NCBI RefSeq assembly: GCF_009208775.1
Contig: NZ_WFLM01000002.1
Location: forward strand, 186,001 to 250,000
Reading direction: 5' to 3'
DNA length: 64,000 nt
Source of the DNA: Silvanigrella paludirubra
GTDB lineage: Bacteria > Bdellovibrionota_B > Oligoflexia > Silvanigrellales > Silvanigrellaceae
Part shown: in pieces, positions 9,259 through 18,818 of the stretch
Layout of the letters: each line of letters starts with the position of its first letter
Position numbering within the stretch: position 1 is the stretch's first letter
The notes under the pieces: model-generated
Seen by the model: only the letters and a program-made list of their open reading frames with translations
What the model was told of the DNA's origin: nothing
The model's database searches: none
Made by a program: the position numbers and the translations under genes

Positions 9259-11178
9259 ATGGCTAATAAAGAATGCATTATACAAAAAGTTAAGTTCACA
9301 AATAATACTACTAAGTTGCTAAAAGACTTAGAAATCACTTCATTCAAAATAAGTGAAGGATTTTCTAAGTTATATAAAATACATCTTTATGTTTCAGTTG
9401 ATATCACAAAAAATAAAATTAATAGTAAAGCCCTAAAAGAATTATCAAAAGAAACTATTCAGTTTTGTATTTCATATAAATATAACTATGAAAATAAATT
9501 TGTAGTTGGAGAAAAAACACTTTCCGGAATTGTTGAAAATATTAATTTTTCAGTAAACGAAGCAAATAAAGATAGATTTAGCTTTGAATTTATACTTGTA
9601 CCTCCACTATTTTATGCAACTTATGGCAATCAATATCAAACATGGAATGACAAAACTTCCGAAGAAATTATTACAGAAATATACAAAAAATATTCTACGT
9701 TTAGTAAAATATTTAAAATTGAACCGATATTTAAGCTAGTAGATAAAGATAAACTTTTAAAAAGAAAAAATACAATTCAAAATGGTGAAACAGATTTTGA
9801 TTTCATTTGTCGACTTTTAAATGAAGATTATTTAACTTTCACCTATGTTCAAGAACCCGAAAGCGTTTCATTAGTAATTACAAATAATGTTGAAAATTAT
9901 TATAAGAGCTCTACAAGTAAACCTATTAACTTACAATTGACTAGATCAAATACTGTAGGTGAATTTTTAGATCTCTCATATTTTAGCAGAAGTAAAATTG
10001 ACAATATTCAAACAGCATTTCTTGACAATAGAAGCTTTGACAATCCTAACTCAAATACATATCCATCAAAAGAAGCAAATAAAAATAAAGTTTCATGGAC
10101 AAATCATCCTAATTATCAAAAAAATTCTGAAAGTCTAAAACTATCAGAATACTATTCTATTAATGAATTAAATAGAAAAAATAATGAATCTAATTCATTA
10201 GTTTTAAATAGAAATAACAAGTTTTATACTTTAGGTGACTGTATTAATTTTGATAATAAATTAAATCAACACCTTAAAGACAATTTACCGATCGATCTAA
10301 AAACAAACTTTATAGTTTACGAAGTTGATTATGAGTATTCAAGAAAAAATAATATTTCAAATACCACAACAGATCCAAATTCATCTAAAAAAGATACATA
10401 TGAAGAAGAGTATAATGCTAAATTAAAAATGTACCCTTTTGTGAAAAGCGAATCCGCTTATTTTGAAGGTGCATATGTAACTAATTACAAAAATATTAAT
10501 TTAAATGCTTCTGCTCATAATACGACCGCAATTGTTTTTGGAAAAGAAATAAAAGACCTAAAAATTGAAAAAAAAGATGGTGCAATTTATATTGGAATTC
10601 AATATTTTTGGCATGAAATCAACGAGAAAGAATCTAAAAATTTTGTTTGGGCTAGACTCCGTGAAATTTATGCCAGTAAAGACCATGGCGCTCTATTTAT
10701 CCCTCTGCCTGGTGACGAAGTAGATATTAAGTACAACGATAATGATATTGATCAGCCTATTATTGTTGGCTCATTTTATAACTCTAAAAATAAGCCTCCT
10801 GTTGATCTCGATGAGACCAAAAGAGGGATTGTTACAAAAGAAAATCTTTTAATTTATGTTAACTCACTTGATGATAAAGAAACTTTTGTGAGATTTAATT
10901 TAAATAACGAAGGATTATTAGATATTCAAAATAAAAACTCAACAATAAAGACCAAAGAAAAACTCGATATTTCAAACGAAAATGCCTCAATAAGCACTAT
11001 TGAAAAACTAGAAATTAAAAATAAAAATGCTTCAATTGATAGCTCTGAGAACATAAATATTAAATCAGAAGGTGGTAAACTAGAAAGTAATAAATTAGGA
11101 GTTGAAATTAAGAGTTCAGATAAAATATCTTTAAAAAGCTCGTCATCAATTGACATTAATAAGTTAAAGGCGAATTAA
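9259..11178 (+). CDS. vgrG: T6SS spike protein VgrG
   Basis: This 639-residue protein has a gp27-like N-terminal part (residues about 1-380) with the family signature QNGETDFDFICRLLNEDY. A gp5-like OB domain follows near 450-520 (FVWARLREIYASKDHGALF then IPLPGDEVDIKYNDNDIDQP and GSFYNSKN). The last 100 residues are short repeats around NKNS/NENAS/KNAS, consistent with the trimeric beta-helical needle. No extra effector domain is fused. It is the last gene of the rightward arm and is followed by a strong terminator. No PAAR tip gene follows, so the tip protein must lie elsewhere. Confidence 0.95.
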   Translation: MANKECIIQKVKFTNNTTKLLKDLEITSFKISEGFSKLYKIHLYVSVDITKNKINSKALKELSKETIQFCISYKYNYENKFVVGEKTLSGIVENINFSVNEANKDRFSFEFILVPPLFYATYGNQYQTWNDKTSEEIITEIYKKYSTFSKIFKIEPIFKLVDKDKLLKRKNTIQNGETDFDFICRLLNEDYLTFTYVQEPESVSLVITNNVENYYKSSTSKPINLQLTRSNTVGEFLDLSYFSRSKIDNIQTAFLDNRSFDNPNSNTYPSKEANKNKVSWTNHPNYQKNSESLKLSEYYSINELNRKNNESNSLVLNRNNKFYTLGDCINFDNKLNQHLKDNLPIDLKTNFIVYEVDYEYSRKNNISNTTTDPNSSKKDTYEEEYNAKLKMYPFVKSESAYFEGAYVTNYKNINLNASAHNTTAIVFGKEIKDLKIEKKDGAIYIGIQYFWHEINEKESKNFVWARLREIYASKDHGALFIPLPGDEVDIKYNDNDIDQPIIVGSFYNSKNKPPVDLDETKRGIVTKENLLIYVNSLDDKETFVRFNLNNEGLLDIQNKNSTIKTKEKLDISNENASISTIEKLEIKNKNASIDSSENINIKSEGGKLESNKLGVEIKSSDKISLKSSSSIDINKLKAN

Positions 11179-11207
11179 TAGATTTATCTTTTATGAATTC
11201 ATTTATC

Positions 11208-11247
11208 AAAAAAGATAGAAAGATGTGAAAATCTCTCTATCTTTTTT
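11208..11247. terminator. Strong hairpin terminator after vgrG, likely bidirectional
   Basis: AAAAAAGATAGA (11208-11219) pairs perfectly with TCTATCTTTTTT (11236-11247). After one mismatch, AGAT (11221-11224) pairs with ATCT (11231-11234). A T-run closes the plus strand and the A-run gives a T-run on the minus strand. It separates the rightward T6SS arm from the leftward DHFR-like gene. Confidence 0.85.
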
Positions 11248-11377
11248 CTTTATGTCCGTTTGAACAGAATAATTCAAGCAGATAATATATCTAAAGTTAT
11301 CTTTTTTAATAAAGAATATTTTTAGTAGATTGATAGAAAATTGGTTTTAGAACTTATAAAATTTAGAAAAGAGCTTA

Positions 11378-12022
11378 TTATTTTTTCAAAACAATGTGAG
11401 TAGCTTTTAGTGATGAGATATGCTCAATACATCGAAAACCCAATTTGGAAAGATCTGTTCCAACAAAGAAGTGTTCCCCGCTTCCCAAAAGCGTAGGTGA
11501 AATTGCTAAATGCAATTCATCAACAAGTCCTGCTTGAAGATATTGCCTAATTGTGGCCACACCGCCACCAAGACGCACATCTTTTTTTCCAGCTGCATCT
11601 TTAGCCTGCTTAAGAGCACTTTCAATACCATCGGTTACAAAATGAAATATTGTTCCGCCCTCCATTACGATAACTGGACGAGGGTGGTGAGTTAGAATAA
11701 AAACAGGAGTGTGATAGGGTGGATTATCTCCCCACCAACCTTTCCAGTCAAAATTAGGCCATTTACCTCGACTTGGGCTAAACATATTGCGCCCTAATAT
11801 CCAAGCTCCAATATTTTGAAAACCGCGTGCTGCAAACTCTTCATCAATTCCTGTTGTACCCCCGCTTTGATTAAACAACATTTTTTTAAATGTTTGTGTT
11901 TCAAATATCCATTCGTGCAAAGAGTGACCGTTTACTCCTAAAGGATTGTCGAGATCTTGATTGGGACCAGCTCCGTAACCGTCTATGGAAAGACTAAAAC
12001 ACGATACGCGTAATTTACTCAT
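11378..12022 (-). CDS. Dihydrofolate reductase-like (RibD C-terminal family) enzyme
   Basis: This 214-residue protein has the fold signature of the RibD_C/DHFR superfamily. An N-terminal strand SKLRVSCFSLSIDGYGAGP is followed by the nucleotide-binding strand GAWILGRNMFSP, a glycine-rich KKDVRLGGGVATIRQYL, and LVDELHLAISPTLLGSG. Such proteins are NADPH-dependent reductases of uncertain substrate in many genomes. The start ATG at 12022 has GGGAG five bases upstream. Base use is visibly less AT-rich than in the T6SS genes on either side, so it may be a separate acquisition wedged between the two convergent arms. No direct link to secretion is visible. Confidence 0.85.
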   Translation of the reverse strand: MSKLRVSCFSLSIDGYGAGPNQDLDNPLGVNGHSLHEWIFETQTFKKMLFNQSGGTTGIDEEFAARGFQNIGAWILGRNMFSPSRGKWPNFDWKGWWGDNPPYHTPVFILTHHPRPVIVMEGGTIFHFVTDGIESALKQAKDAAGKKDVRLGGGVATIRQYLQAGLVDELHLAISPTLLGSGEHFFVGTDLSKLGFRCIEHISSLKATHIVLKK

Positions 12023-12168
12023 GAGGACTCCCTGACTAAAATTTATCTGACAATATTATGTGTAAATTTTAGTCCGCTTCGTTCTTATAAACAAAATTCC
12101 ATATGTTTTTTTTAATTTTTTCTTAACAGAATGTAATTGCCAGCTTAAACAGCATTAATGAAATTTAA

Positions 12169-12603
12169 TTAGTCTTCCCAAAAAGGTTTCATAGGATAAT
12201 TAGATGAATCATTATGCTCAAAAGAGTTCTCTAAATGAGAGTTTGAGTTTTCATTATCCATACTTGATGAACCAAAATTTTCCATATTTTGATCTTCCTG
12301 ATTTGAAAAAGGGTTTTGTTCTAAACTTTGGTTTTCAAAATGGGATGATGAAGAATTAGGCTGATTCTCTTCAATCAAAAAAATATCAGGGCTCATTTCA
12401 AAATATTCAGAAAGTTTTTTAATTTGATTTACCGTTAGTTTTCTTTTTCCATTTATAATTTCTAAAATTAAAACTCTTGGCCCTAAAATAGAAAATAAAT
12501 CGTCAAATTTTTTCTTTTTTTGATTCATTATTTCAAGAAGAATCATACCATTGCTTAATGTAAATGGCTTAGTCAAATTTGTATTTTCAAAATTAGCGAA
12601 CAT
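12169..12603 (-). CDS. HigA/XRE-like helix-turn-helix protein in T6SS operon
   Basis: This 144-residue protein has a segment at about residues 38-75, GPRVLILEIINGKRKLTVNQ followed by IKKLSEYFEMSPDIFL. It closely matches the helix-turn-helix of HigA-type antitoxins (COG5499-like: EILNGKRKL...LAERFGVSP). The last 60 residues are low-complexity Ser/Asn/Glu-rich. It lies 24 bases downstream of tssA on the same strand, so it looks like the last gene of the leftward T6SS arm. No HigB-type toxin gene sits beside it. It may be a local transcription regulator or an orphan antitoxin; the DNA-binding call is fairly sure, the role is not. Confidence 0.7.
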   Translation of the reverse strand: MFANFENTNLTKPFTLSNGMILLEIMNQKKKKFDDLFSILGPRVLILEIINGKRKLTVNQIKKLSEYFEMSPDIFLIEENQPNSSSSHFENQSLEQNPFSNQEDQNMENFGSSSMDNENSNSHLENSFEHNDSSNYPMKPFWED

Positions 12604-12627
12604 AGATAATTTCCAATCTTTAAATTT

Positions 12628-13707
12628 TTATTCATTCTTATTATCAAGGTGTGAAAGACCTAATAATGTAAAAATTTCTTGCGGATTTGATGTTGTAGAA
12701 AATAACTCCATCAAAACCTCATATAAAGATTTTTTACGCCAATCAAGACCACGTCTTATTAAATAAGGGGATGGAGAATGAGGATCATTCATTAGCAGAA
12801 ACTTATTTGCTGCTTCTATTACTTTATAAGCCTGCTCTACTGAATTAACATGATTTGAATCAAAGTTTATTGCTAAATTATTAGATTTTTCATTTTCTGA
12901 AGTTACATTAAGTAAAGGTTCTTCTCTAAAAATATTTTTATCTTTATTATATTTGCTTTCAAAAACAGTAATAATATTTTCACAAAGAGTGATGACATCA
13001 TAGAAGGATAAATCTTCATCCGCTAATTCTGCTAATTCTATAATAAATTCTTCCTCTAGCATTTTAAGAACTAGAATAATTGATTGAAGAGATTCAAAGA
13101 TTTCATTGATGGTATTAGAACTTAAAGAGTCTAATTCAAAAGATAATTTGTTTTTAGCTTTTGCAGCAAATTCTGTGCCCAGAGATGATTGAGTTTCAAG
13201 CCAATACCAAGACAAAGCACTCTCAGGATCATTTGAAGAATTTAGTGAATAATTTTTAATAATAATCGGTAAATTTAGCTTTAACCATAAAAAGGGCGCG
13301 GCTCTTAATGAATAATCTTCATCTATGATAGGTGGGTTTACTTCTTGCCAATAATTTTGACATAACGAAAGAATTAAACTCATTGATTTTGCTAAGCCTG
13401 GAAAACCATCGGTATGAAATTTAGATTCAGCATAATAAGAAAAGACCTGAAGGTCTTTTATATTATTTATAATTATATCTTCACATAATTTAGAGATATC
13501 ATCCCAGCCTAATTTATCTTTATCTTTTTTTGACCATAACTCATCTTCTATTTCAGCAGAAGCTAAAGAGTTTCTTGAATCTTTTAAATTAATAATGAGT
13601 TGATTTCTTTTTGAATAAACTCCACAAGGATTTTCAGAAGAGATTGGCGCCAATAAATCTTCTGAATTATTGAAATGCAATATTTTAAAGTCATCATTTC
13701 TAAGCAT
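12628..13707 (-). CDS. tssA: T6SS protein TssA (ImpA family)
   Basis: The ImpA N-terminal signature LLAPISSENPCG sits near residue 16, followed by a W-rich segment (LGWDDISKLCEDII, YWQEVNPPI). The C-terminal part has NDPHSPSPYLIRRGLDWRKK, typical of short-type TssA. The ATG at 13707 is chosen over an in-frame ATG at 13758 because it has GGAG seven bases upstream and starts just before the conserved domain. With this start the gene overlaps the end of tssG by eight bases. TssA caps or primes sheath and tube assembly at the baseplate. About 359 residues, a normal family length. Confidence 0.9.
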   Translation of the reverse strand: MLRNDDFKILHFNNSEDLLAPISSENPCGVYSKRNQLIINLKDSRNSLASAEIEDELWSKKDKDKLGWDDISKLCEDIIINNIKDLQVFSYYAESKFHTDGFPGLAKSMSLILSLCQNYWQEVNPPIIDEDYSLRAAPFLWLKLNLPIIIKNYSLNSSNDPESALSWYWLETQSSLGTEFAAKAKNKLSFELDSLSSNTINEIFESLQSIILVLKMLEEEFIIELAELADEDLSFYDVITLCENIITVFESKYNKDKNIFREEPLLNVTSENEKSNNLAINFDSNHVNSVEQAYKVIEAANKFLLMNDPHSPSPYLIRRGLDWRKKSLYEVLMELFSTTSNPQEIFTLLGLSHLDNKNE

Positions 13708-14479
13708 AAAAATCTCCATCATATAAAAAATCATTTGTTTTAGGAATTGCATAAACACCTAAACATTTATTCTTTTCAAAAATAAATGAATATTTATAGA
13801 TGTTATTTTTCAAATTATTATTAGAAAAAATAATTTGCACCCCAGATATCCCAATTATTTTTAGAAAAACTTTAAAATTCACAATTTCACTCGAATCTAT
13901 TTCAATAACTACTTTAATTCTATTTACAAATGAATAAAAATAGCTTCCTAAAGAATAATCATTACTTAAAATTTTACTACTAATTGTATTTTTACCAAGA
14001 ACAAACTGTTTATTATTAGTAATTAATTTTGGAATGTTTTCAATAATTTTAGGCTTTCGCTTGAAAAAATTCTGAAAAAACAAATTTAAGTTTTTTTGAC
14101 TATTTAAAAAATCATTTTCATTATAGTTTTTAAAATTAAACAAATAATTTAATACATTCTTATTTACTTCAAAATAATGATTTAAAAAAATAAGCTCTTT
14201 AATAAATATTTTGAGAAAACTTATAATTACTTTCTTTTGATCTTTAGTATGCAAAGAAAAATTTTCTAAAATAAAATCAGGAATAAATATTTTTAATGGG
14301 AATCTTTCTTTTATTATTACTCTATTGTCAATATTAAAATTATAATATGCTGTCGAGGAAAAAAACATTTTTTCATCTATATCAATATTATTATATGATA
14401 TAATTTCACGCATTATATTGTAAATACGTTCATTATCAGTAATTGAAAGATATTTTGAGAAAAAACTATTTATTTTCAT
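13700..14479 (-). CDS. tssG: T6SS baseplate protein TssG
   Basis: A 259-residue divergent protein between tssF and tssA. It has the TssG-like middle segment FVLGKNTISSKILSNDYSLG (conserved LG followed by a flexible strand), and later strands such as NRIKVVIEIDSSEIVNF. The start ATG at 14479 overlaps the tssF stop by four bases (ATGA), indicating coupling. TssG forms the (TssF)2-TssG wedge of the baseplate. It is shorter than many TssG (usually about 300 residues) and very Asn/Lys/Ile-rich. The call rests partly on the gene order tssE-tssF-tssG-tssA. Confidence 0.8.
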   Translation of the reverse strand: MKINSFFSKYLSITDNERIYNIMREIISYNNIDIDEKMFFSSTAYYNFNIDNRVIIKERFPLKIFIPDFILENFSLHTKDQKKVIISFLKIFIKELIFLNHYFEVNKNVLNYLFNFKNYNENDFLNSQKNLNLFFQNFFKRKPKIIENIPKLITNNKQFVLGKNTISSKILSNDYSLGSYFYSFVNRIKVVIEIDSSEIVNFKVFLKIIGISGVQIIFSNNNLKNNIYKYSFIFEKNKCLGVYAIPKTNDFLYDGDFYA

Positions 14480-16239
14480 ATTAATTCTGCTTTAAAACTG
14501 ATAGATAAATTAAAATCTCTAATAAAATTAAAATAAGAATTTAAAAAGTTTATAAAAAATAATGCGCCTCTTGGAATTCCATCTTTTTTGCTAAAATTTA
14601 ATTTATAAGAAATTTCAGGAACAAAATATACTTGATTTTTCCAAATACTTTTATTCACACTTTCTTCTGCCTTAAATCCATTTGAATTATGAAGTATTTG
14701 TTTGATAAGAGCCCTAACAGGGTTACCTTTAGTTGTAATATATTCCAATATTTTTTCAAATTCGGAATCATTAATAATTTTTTTAGAAACTATTTCTTGA
14801 TTTACTCTATAAAGTAGTTTTAAAATCTCAATATTTCCAAAATGCTTCAAAGGACGATTAGAATATTTTGGAACAAATAAAGAGTAAACTTTACTTAATA
14901 ATATATTATTATTTCTACAATTAAATTCAGTATATGGTTTAATATAATTAGCTTCTATCCCATTTGTACAATTTCCTAAAGGGAACAGATAATCAGGCCA
15001 AACTACATTATCAAAATTTACATTTTGATTATTAAAAAAGATCTTTACATAAAAACTTCCACTTTCTTTAACCGTATTTGTAAAATTTCTTCTTGAAGCC
15101 CAGCAAAAGTCATTATAAATATCTTTAGAATTCTTTAATATTGTCGTCTTTTTTTGATTATGATATTCAGGTAATAAATAGGATTCACCCGAATCTGAAT
15201 CATATGCTTTGATTGAATATATATTTAAAATATCTACTTCACTTTCGCCTTCAACTCTAAGCAAATATTCATCTTTATCTTTATTAGCTTTAATTGGAAT
15301 CATTTTTGATTCAAAATGATTCGATACTGGAATACAATTAGATTGCAAAAAATCATTGCCAATTTTAGATAAATTATCAAATTTTTCTTCAATTGGAATT
15401 ACAATTCTAATTTTATTTTTGATATTTTTATTAAATTTTAAGTTAATATTAAAAAAGAAATACTTTTGATAACAGTTTATAAAATCAAATAATGGATAAA
15501 TAATATTATCGCTATTATATAAACTATCAAAATTAAATTTAAATGTTATATTGTTTCTTGATAAAACAATTGGTGTTTCTTCATCATCAACAGTGATATA
15601 AATTGGTTTATCAGAAGAAAATATAGCGTCATATATAGAAATTGTAGAATAAAAATCAGAATCAATATAAACTGGCATGTCTATTGAATTATTAGATTGC
15701 AATTCTAATGGCTGGATTGTTTCAAGATTAAGAACAAATGCCCTTCGATTTGAATAAATATTTTGACTGCTATTATTTGAATCAATATAGTGAGATTTAT
15801 TAATGGTTAAACAAGAAATTATCATTTCATGTATAGAAGAAAACTTACATTGAATGTTATTTTGATTCAAAGCTGTAAATAAAGTATTTTTTGGGATAGT
15901 AGTAGTATTTTTTTCTTTATTAAATGAGTTTTTTTCTGGAATTAATTTTAATATTGTCAAAGCAGGAAGAGGCGAAATTAATTCAGGAAAAATATTTTGT
16001 ATAAAGTTAATAGAATAATCGTTTTGTGCCATTAGAGATTTATGTTCAACTTGAGCAAACATATAGGCAAAAGATTCAATTAATCTTTCTGTTTCAGGGT
16101 CATTACTTTTTCTATAAGATAGATCTAAATAGGGTGCTAATTCAGGATTTTGCTGGGAAAATATTTTACCATTCTCCCTTAACTCTTCAAGAATATTAAT
16201 ATAAATCCCCAAAAAATCTTGATTACTTGTTTTACTCAT
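14476..16239 (-). CDS. tssF: T6SS baseplate protein TssF
   Basis: This 587-residue protein has the conserved TssF N-terminus: a helix with YINILEELRENG, then APYLDLSYRKSNDPETERLI and ESFAYMFAQVEHKS. The downstream NIFPELISPLPALTILKLIP is the classic YP..L.P.PS.....L.P motif. The length matches ImpG/VasA proteins. The start overlaps the tssE stop by eight bases. TssF and TssG make the baseplate wedge that receives the tube and sheath. No interruption seen. Confidence 0.92.
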   Translation of the reverse strand: MSKTSNQDFLGIYINILEELRENGKIFSQQNPELAPYLDLSYRKSNDPETERLIESFAYMFAQVEHKSLMAQNDYSINFIQNIFPELISPLPALTILKLIPEKNSFNKEKNTTTIPKNTLFTALNQNNIQCKFSSIHEMIISCLTINKSHYIDSNNSSQNIYSNRRAFVLNLETIQPLELQSNNSIDMPVYIDSDFYSTISIYDAIFSSDKPIYITVDDEETPIVLSRNNITFKFNFDSLYNSDNIIYPLFDFINCYQKYFFFNINLKFNKNIKNKIRIVIPIEEKFDNLSKIGNDFLQSNCIPVSNHFESKMIPIKANKDKDEYLLRVEGESEVDILNIYSIKAYDSDSGESYLLPEYHNQKKTTILKNSKDIYNDFCWASRRNFTNTVKESGSFYVKIFFNNQNVNFDNVVWPDYLFPLGNCTNGIEANYIKPYTEFNCRNNNILLSKVYSLFVPKYSNRPLKHFGNIEILKLLYRVNQEIVSKKIINDSEFEKILEYITTKGNPVRALIKQILHNSNGFKAEESVNKSIWKNQVYFVPEISYKLNFSKKDGIPRGALFFINFLNSYFNFIRDFNLSISFKAELI

Positions 16240-16635
16240 ATACTATAAACTCCCAAATTGATATTTTAAGAATTAAATTCAAAACAATATCATCTTCATT
16301 ATATTCAGCCTTCAATGAAAGCTTTGCTTCTTTCTTTAAAGAATCGTAATGAGTAAAGTCAACATTAATAAAGTTTAGCCTATGCTCAAATGCATTGATT
16401 GATTTCTCAACAAGATTACACAAAAGCTGTCTTTCAATTTTTGATTCCATAGAGAGATGGGTAATACTTGGTAAGCCAAAATGGATAGCAGATAATTTAG
16501 AACATTCTTGAAAGTCAGAACAAGAAAGAGAACTTCTTGTATTTAAAATATTATAAATATTTCTAATTAGTGAAAAAAAAAAGAGTCTTCATCTTTTTCA
16601 TTATAATTATAAAATAATCTTTCGATACTTTTCAT
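16232..16635 (-). CDS. tssE: T6SS baseplate protein TssE (gp25-like), frame broken at a T10 run
   Basis: An ATG at 16635 with AGGA eight bases upstream begins MKSIERLFYNYNEKDEDS. The coding strand then has ten T (plus-strand A run 16573-16582) and stops at TAA. One more T would give FFFSLIRNIYNILNTRSS, which contains the gp25 signature NIYNILNTR. It then continues in frame to ATG 16450 and the conserved C-terminal part with INAFEHRLNFINVDF (family: EPRL..V.V). So the whole TssE is present but split by one base. A product from ATG 16450 alone would lack the LNTR half. Possible causes are sequencing error, slippage or phase variation. It overlaps tssF, in normal T6SS order. Confidence 0.85.
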
Positions 16636-16723
16636 TTTTATATTCCTGAATATGAAGACTTAACAGCTAAAAAACAAATGCATATTATGGCTATTTAGCA
16701 ATAATATGCCTTGCTTATTCAAC

Positions 16724-17272
16724 TTAAATTTTTACGCTTGGAGCTCCATCATATTTCCATTCAGCTGGAACGTTATCTACCATTTTTTGGCTAGTAGCAA
16801 GGTCAGCATGAATGTCACTAATAGATTGGTTATTTTTATCACCAGCAAGACTGAAAAGAATTTGTCTTACGCCACCTTGTTTTCCGTTTCCAGAAATGGA
16901 ATTAAAAACAAGTTCAACTTTTTCTGAAGTAAGAGTTTCTATTTTCATTCTAACGTTGAAAAAAGTTAACTCAGATTTTTTCATTGGTTTACCATCTTTG
17001 TCGCCAACACCTTTTTGTTCGTTTATACTTGTTAGTTTTAAAGTAACAATATCTAAAAGATCTGTTTGGTATTTTTGAAATAAAGGAATTGCCTTTTTAT
17101 CAACAATAGTAATACTTGGTAAAAAGTTTAAAGAATATTTATCAGTTTCTCTTTCAGATAAAATAGGGAAACTAATTTGCTCACAAATAATTTCTTTATT
17201 TTTAGGATAAGATCCTTCAATTTTCATATCGGCTGGTAAAGTTAATAATACTTTGTCATTTGTATCTTGCAT
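16724..17272 (-). CDS. hcp: Hcp-like T6SS tube protein (TssD)
   Basis: A 182-residue protein between tssC and tssE, the usual hcp position. The N-terminus VLLTLPADMKIEGSYPKNKE resembles Hcp (f.ki.gikGes....h...i). A beta-rich middle and VELVFNSISG near residue 120 match the strand order of Hcp. It ends with an unusual acidic/Ser tail, NQSISDIHADLATSQKMVDN. Hcp forms hexameric rings inside the TssBC sheath and is secreted. Start ATG 17272 with AAGGA nine bases before. Divergent from textbook Hcp, so the name leans on position and size. Confidence 0.75.
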   Translation of the reverse strand: MQDTNDKVLLTLPADMKIEGSYPKNKEIICEQISFPILSERETDKYSLNFLPSITIVDKKAIPLFQKYQTDLLDIVTLKLTSINEQKGVGDKDGKPMKKSELTFFNVRMKIETLTSEKVELVFNSISGNGKQGGVRQILFSLAGDKNNQSISDIHADLATSQKMVDNVPAEWKYDGAPSVKI

Positions 17273-17306
17273 ATTACATTTTCCTTTTAATAATTAAATA
17301 TTTATA

Positions 17307-18791
17307 TTACTCAGGTAGTTCAGTTACTAGTCTCAACGATACTGTTAGCTCGTTAAGATAAAAATGTGGTCTTAAATACATAACTGCTTTATAAGCACCA
17401 ACTTTTCCAGGAACTGGAACAACATCAACTCTTGCTTCCCTTAGAGGAAAACAACTTTTTGAATAGATACTAGCATTGTCATCCAAAATAACATATCTTG
17501 AGATCCAATTATTTAAGTACTCATTTATTTCTCCTTGTGATGTAAATGAACCGATCTTGTCTCTCATAATCACTTTTAAATAATGAGCAAATCGAGAAAC
17601 AGCCATAACATAAGGTAACTGGATAGAAAGTTCTGCATTTGCATTTGCAAGATCATTGTCATACTCTGTCAATTTATGAATTGTTTTTGACCCAAAAAAT
17701 GTAGCAGAATCTGTTCCTCTTTTATAAACAAGAGATAGAAATCCAAGATCATCTAGCTCTTTTTCACGACGATCTGTAATTACTGTTTCAACTGGCATTT
17801 TGAAAGTACTGTTACCTTCATTATCCGTAAAGGTATGAATAGGAAGTTGTGTTACAGTACCACCGTTTTCTGAACCACGAATGTTTGAAAACCATCCGTA
17901 TTGCCTATATGACTCAACCATTCTTTGAGCTAAAGAGAAAGAAGGATTTCCCCATAAATATTTGTTATGTTCAGTGCCATCAAGTGCTTCTTCAAAATGA
18001 AATTCTTTAACAGGAACTCCATTTTTTCCACCGTATGGTTCACGTATAATTACTCTTGGTAGAGTTAAGGTAACATATTTAGAATCTTCTAAAGCTCTAA
18101 AATGACCCCATGAAGCAAATTCAGCAGTATTAAATAATTTACTCAATTGCTTAGGTTTATCTAAATCATCGAAAGAGTTAATATTAAATAATTCATGGCT
18201 AGCAGCATCAATAAAAGGAGCATGAGCTGCTGCTGCAACACTAGAAATTGCCTTTAAGCACTCGATGTCTTCAATGCCTTTACCAAAAGTGAAATCGCCT
18301 AATAATAGCCCGTATGGCGTTCCACCAAATGTTCCGTATTCGTTTTCATAAACAAGTTTAAATAAACCTGACTCATCAAATTGTGGAGCAGAGTCCGCAT
18401 CAGATAAGATATCTTCTTTCGTAACGTCTAAAATACGAACTTTAAGCTTATCATCTGGTTCTGAAAATTTAACTAAATTATGTAAACCTTTCCAAGTAGC
18501 TTCAAGCTTTTGGAATTCAGAATTATGAATAATCTCATTAATTTGAAGAGTAAGATCTTCATCTATATCAGCAATTCTTTGGCTGATCATATGTGTAATG
18601 GTTTTTTTAAATTCCATTTTTTCATTAACAACTTCTGTAGCAAAAACGGTCAACATATCTTTTACATTGTTGATTTGCTGATTGTTTTTATTTAAATCAG
18701 CTTTTGCTAAAGCTTGATCCATAATAGGAATTTCTAAATTTTCAAGATCGAAAAATGATTTTGTTTCTGTTGCAAATTCTGTTGAACTCAT
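17307..18791 (-). CDS. tssC: T6SS sheath protein TssC
   Basis: This 494-residue protein strongly matches the VipB/TssC family: LEATWKGLHNLVKFSEPDDK near residue 95, GTFGGTPYGLLLGDFTFG, FASWGHFRALEDSKYVTLTL, RVIIREPYG, HNKYLWGNPSFSLAQRMVES and RFAHYLKVIMRDKIGSF. It is full length with a GAGGAAG ribosome site six bases before ATG 18791. It assembles with TssB into the contractile sheath around Hcp. It lies 27 bases after tssB and 34 bases before hcp. One of the best conserved genes of the locus. Confidence 0.97.
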   Translation of the reverse strand: MSSTEFATETKSFFDLENLEIPIMDQALAKADLNKNNQQINNVKDMLTVFATEVVNEKMEFKKTITHMISQRIADIDEDLTLQINEIIHNSEFQKLEATWKGLHNLVKFSEPDDKLKVRILDVTKEDILSDADSAPQFDESGLFKLVYENEYGTFGGTPYGLLLGDFTFGKGIEDIECLKAISSVAAAAHAPFIDAASHELFNINSFDDLDKPKQLSKLFNTAEFASWGHFRALEDSKYVTLTLPRVIIREPYGGKNGVPVKEFHFEEALDGTEHNKYLWGNPSFSLAQRMVESYRQYGWFSNIRGSENGGTVTQLPIHTFTDNEGNSTFKMPVETVITDRREKELDDLGFLSLVYKRGTDSATFFGSKTIHKLTEYDNDLANANAELSIQLPYVMAVSRFAHYLKVIMRDKIGSFTSQGEINEYLNNWISRYVILDDNASIYSKSCFPLREARVDVVPVPGKVGAYKAVMYLRPHFYLNELTVSLRLVTELPE

Positions 18792-18818
18792 GACTTCTTC
18801 CTCATAATTTTAAAATGA

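Noticed and set aside
13708..13758. Upstream ATG extension of tssA
   Set aside because: The longer N-terminus overlaps tssG by 59 bases, is not conserved in TssA and has no ribosome site, unlike ATG 13707.
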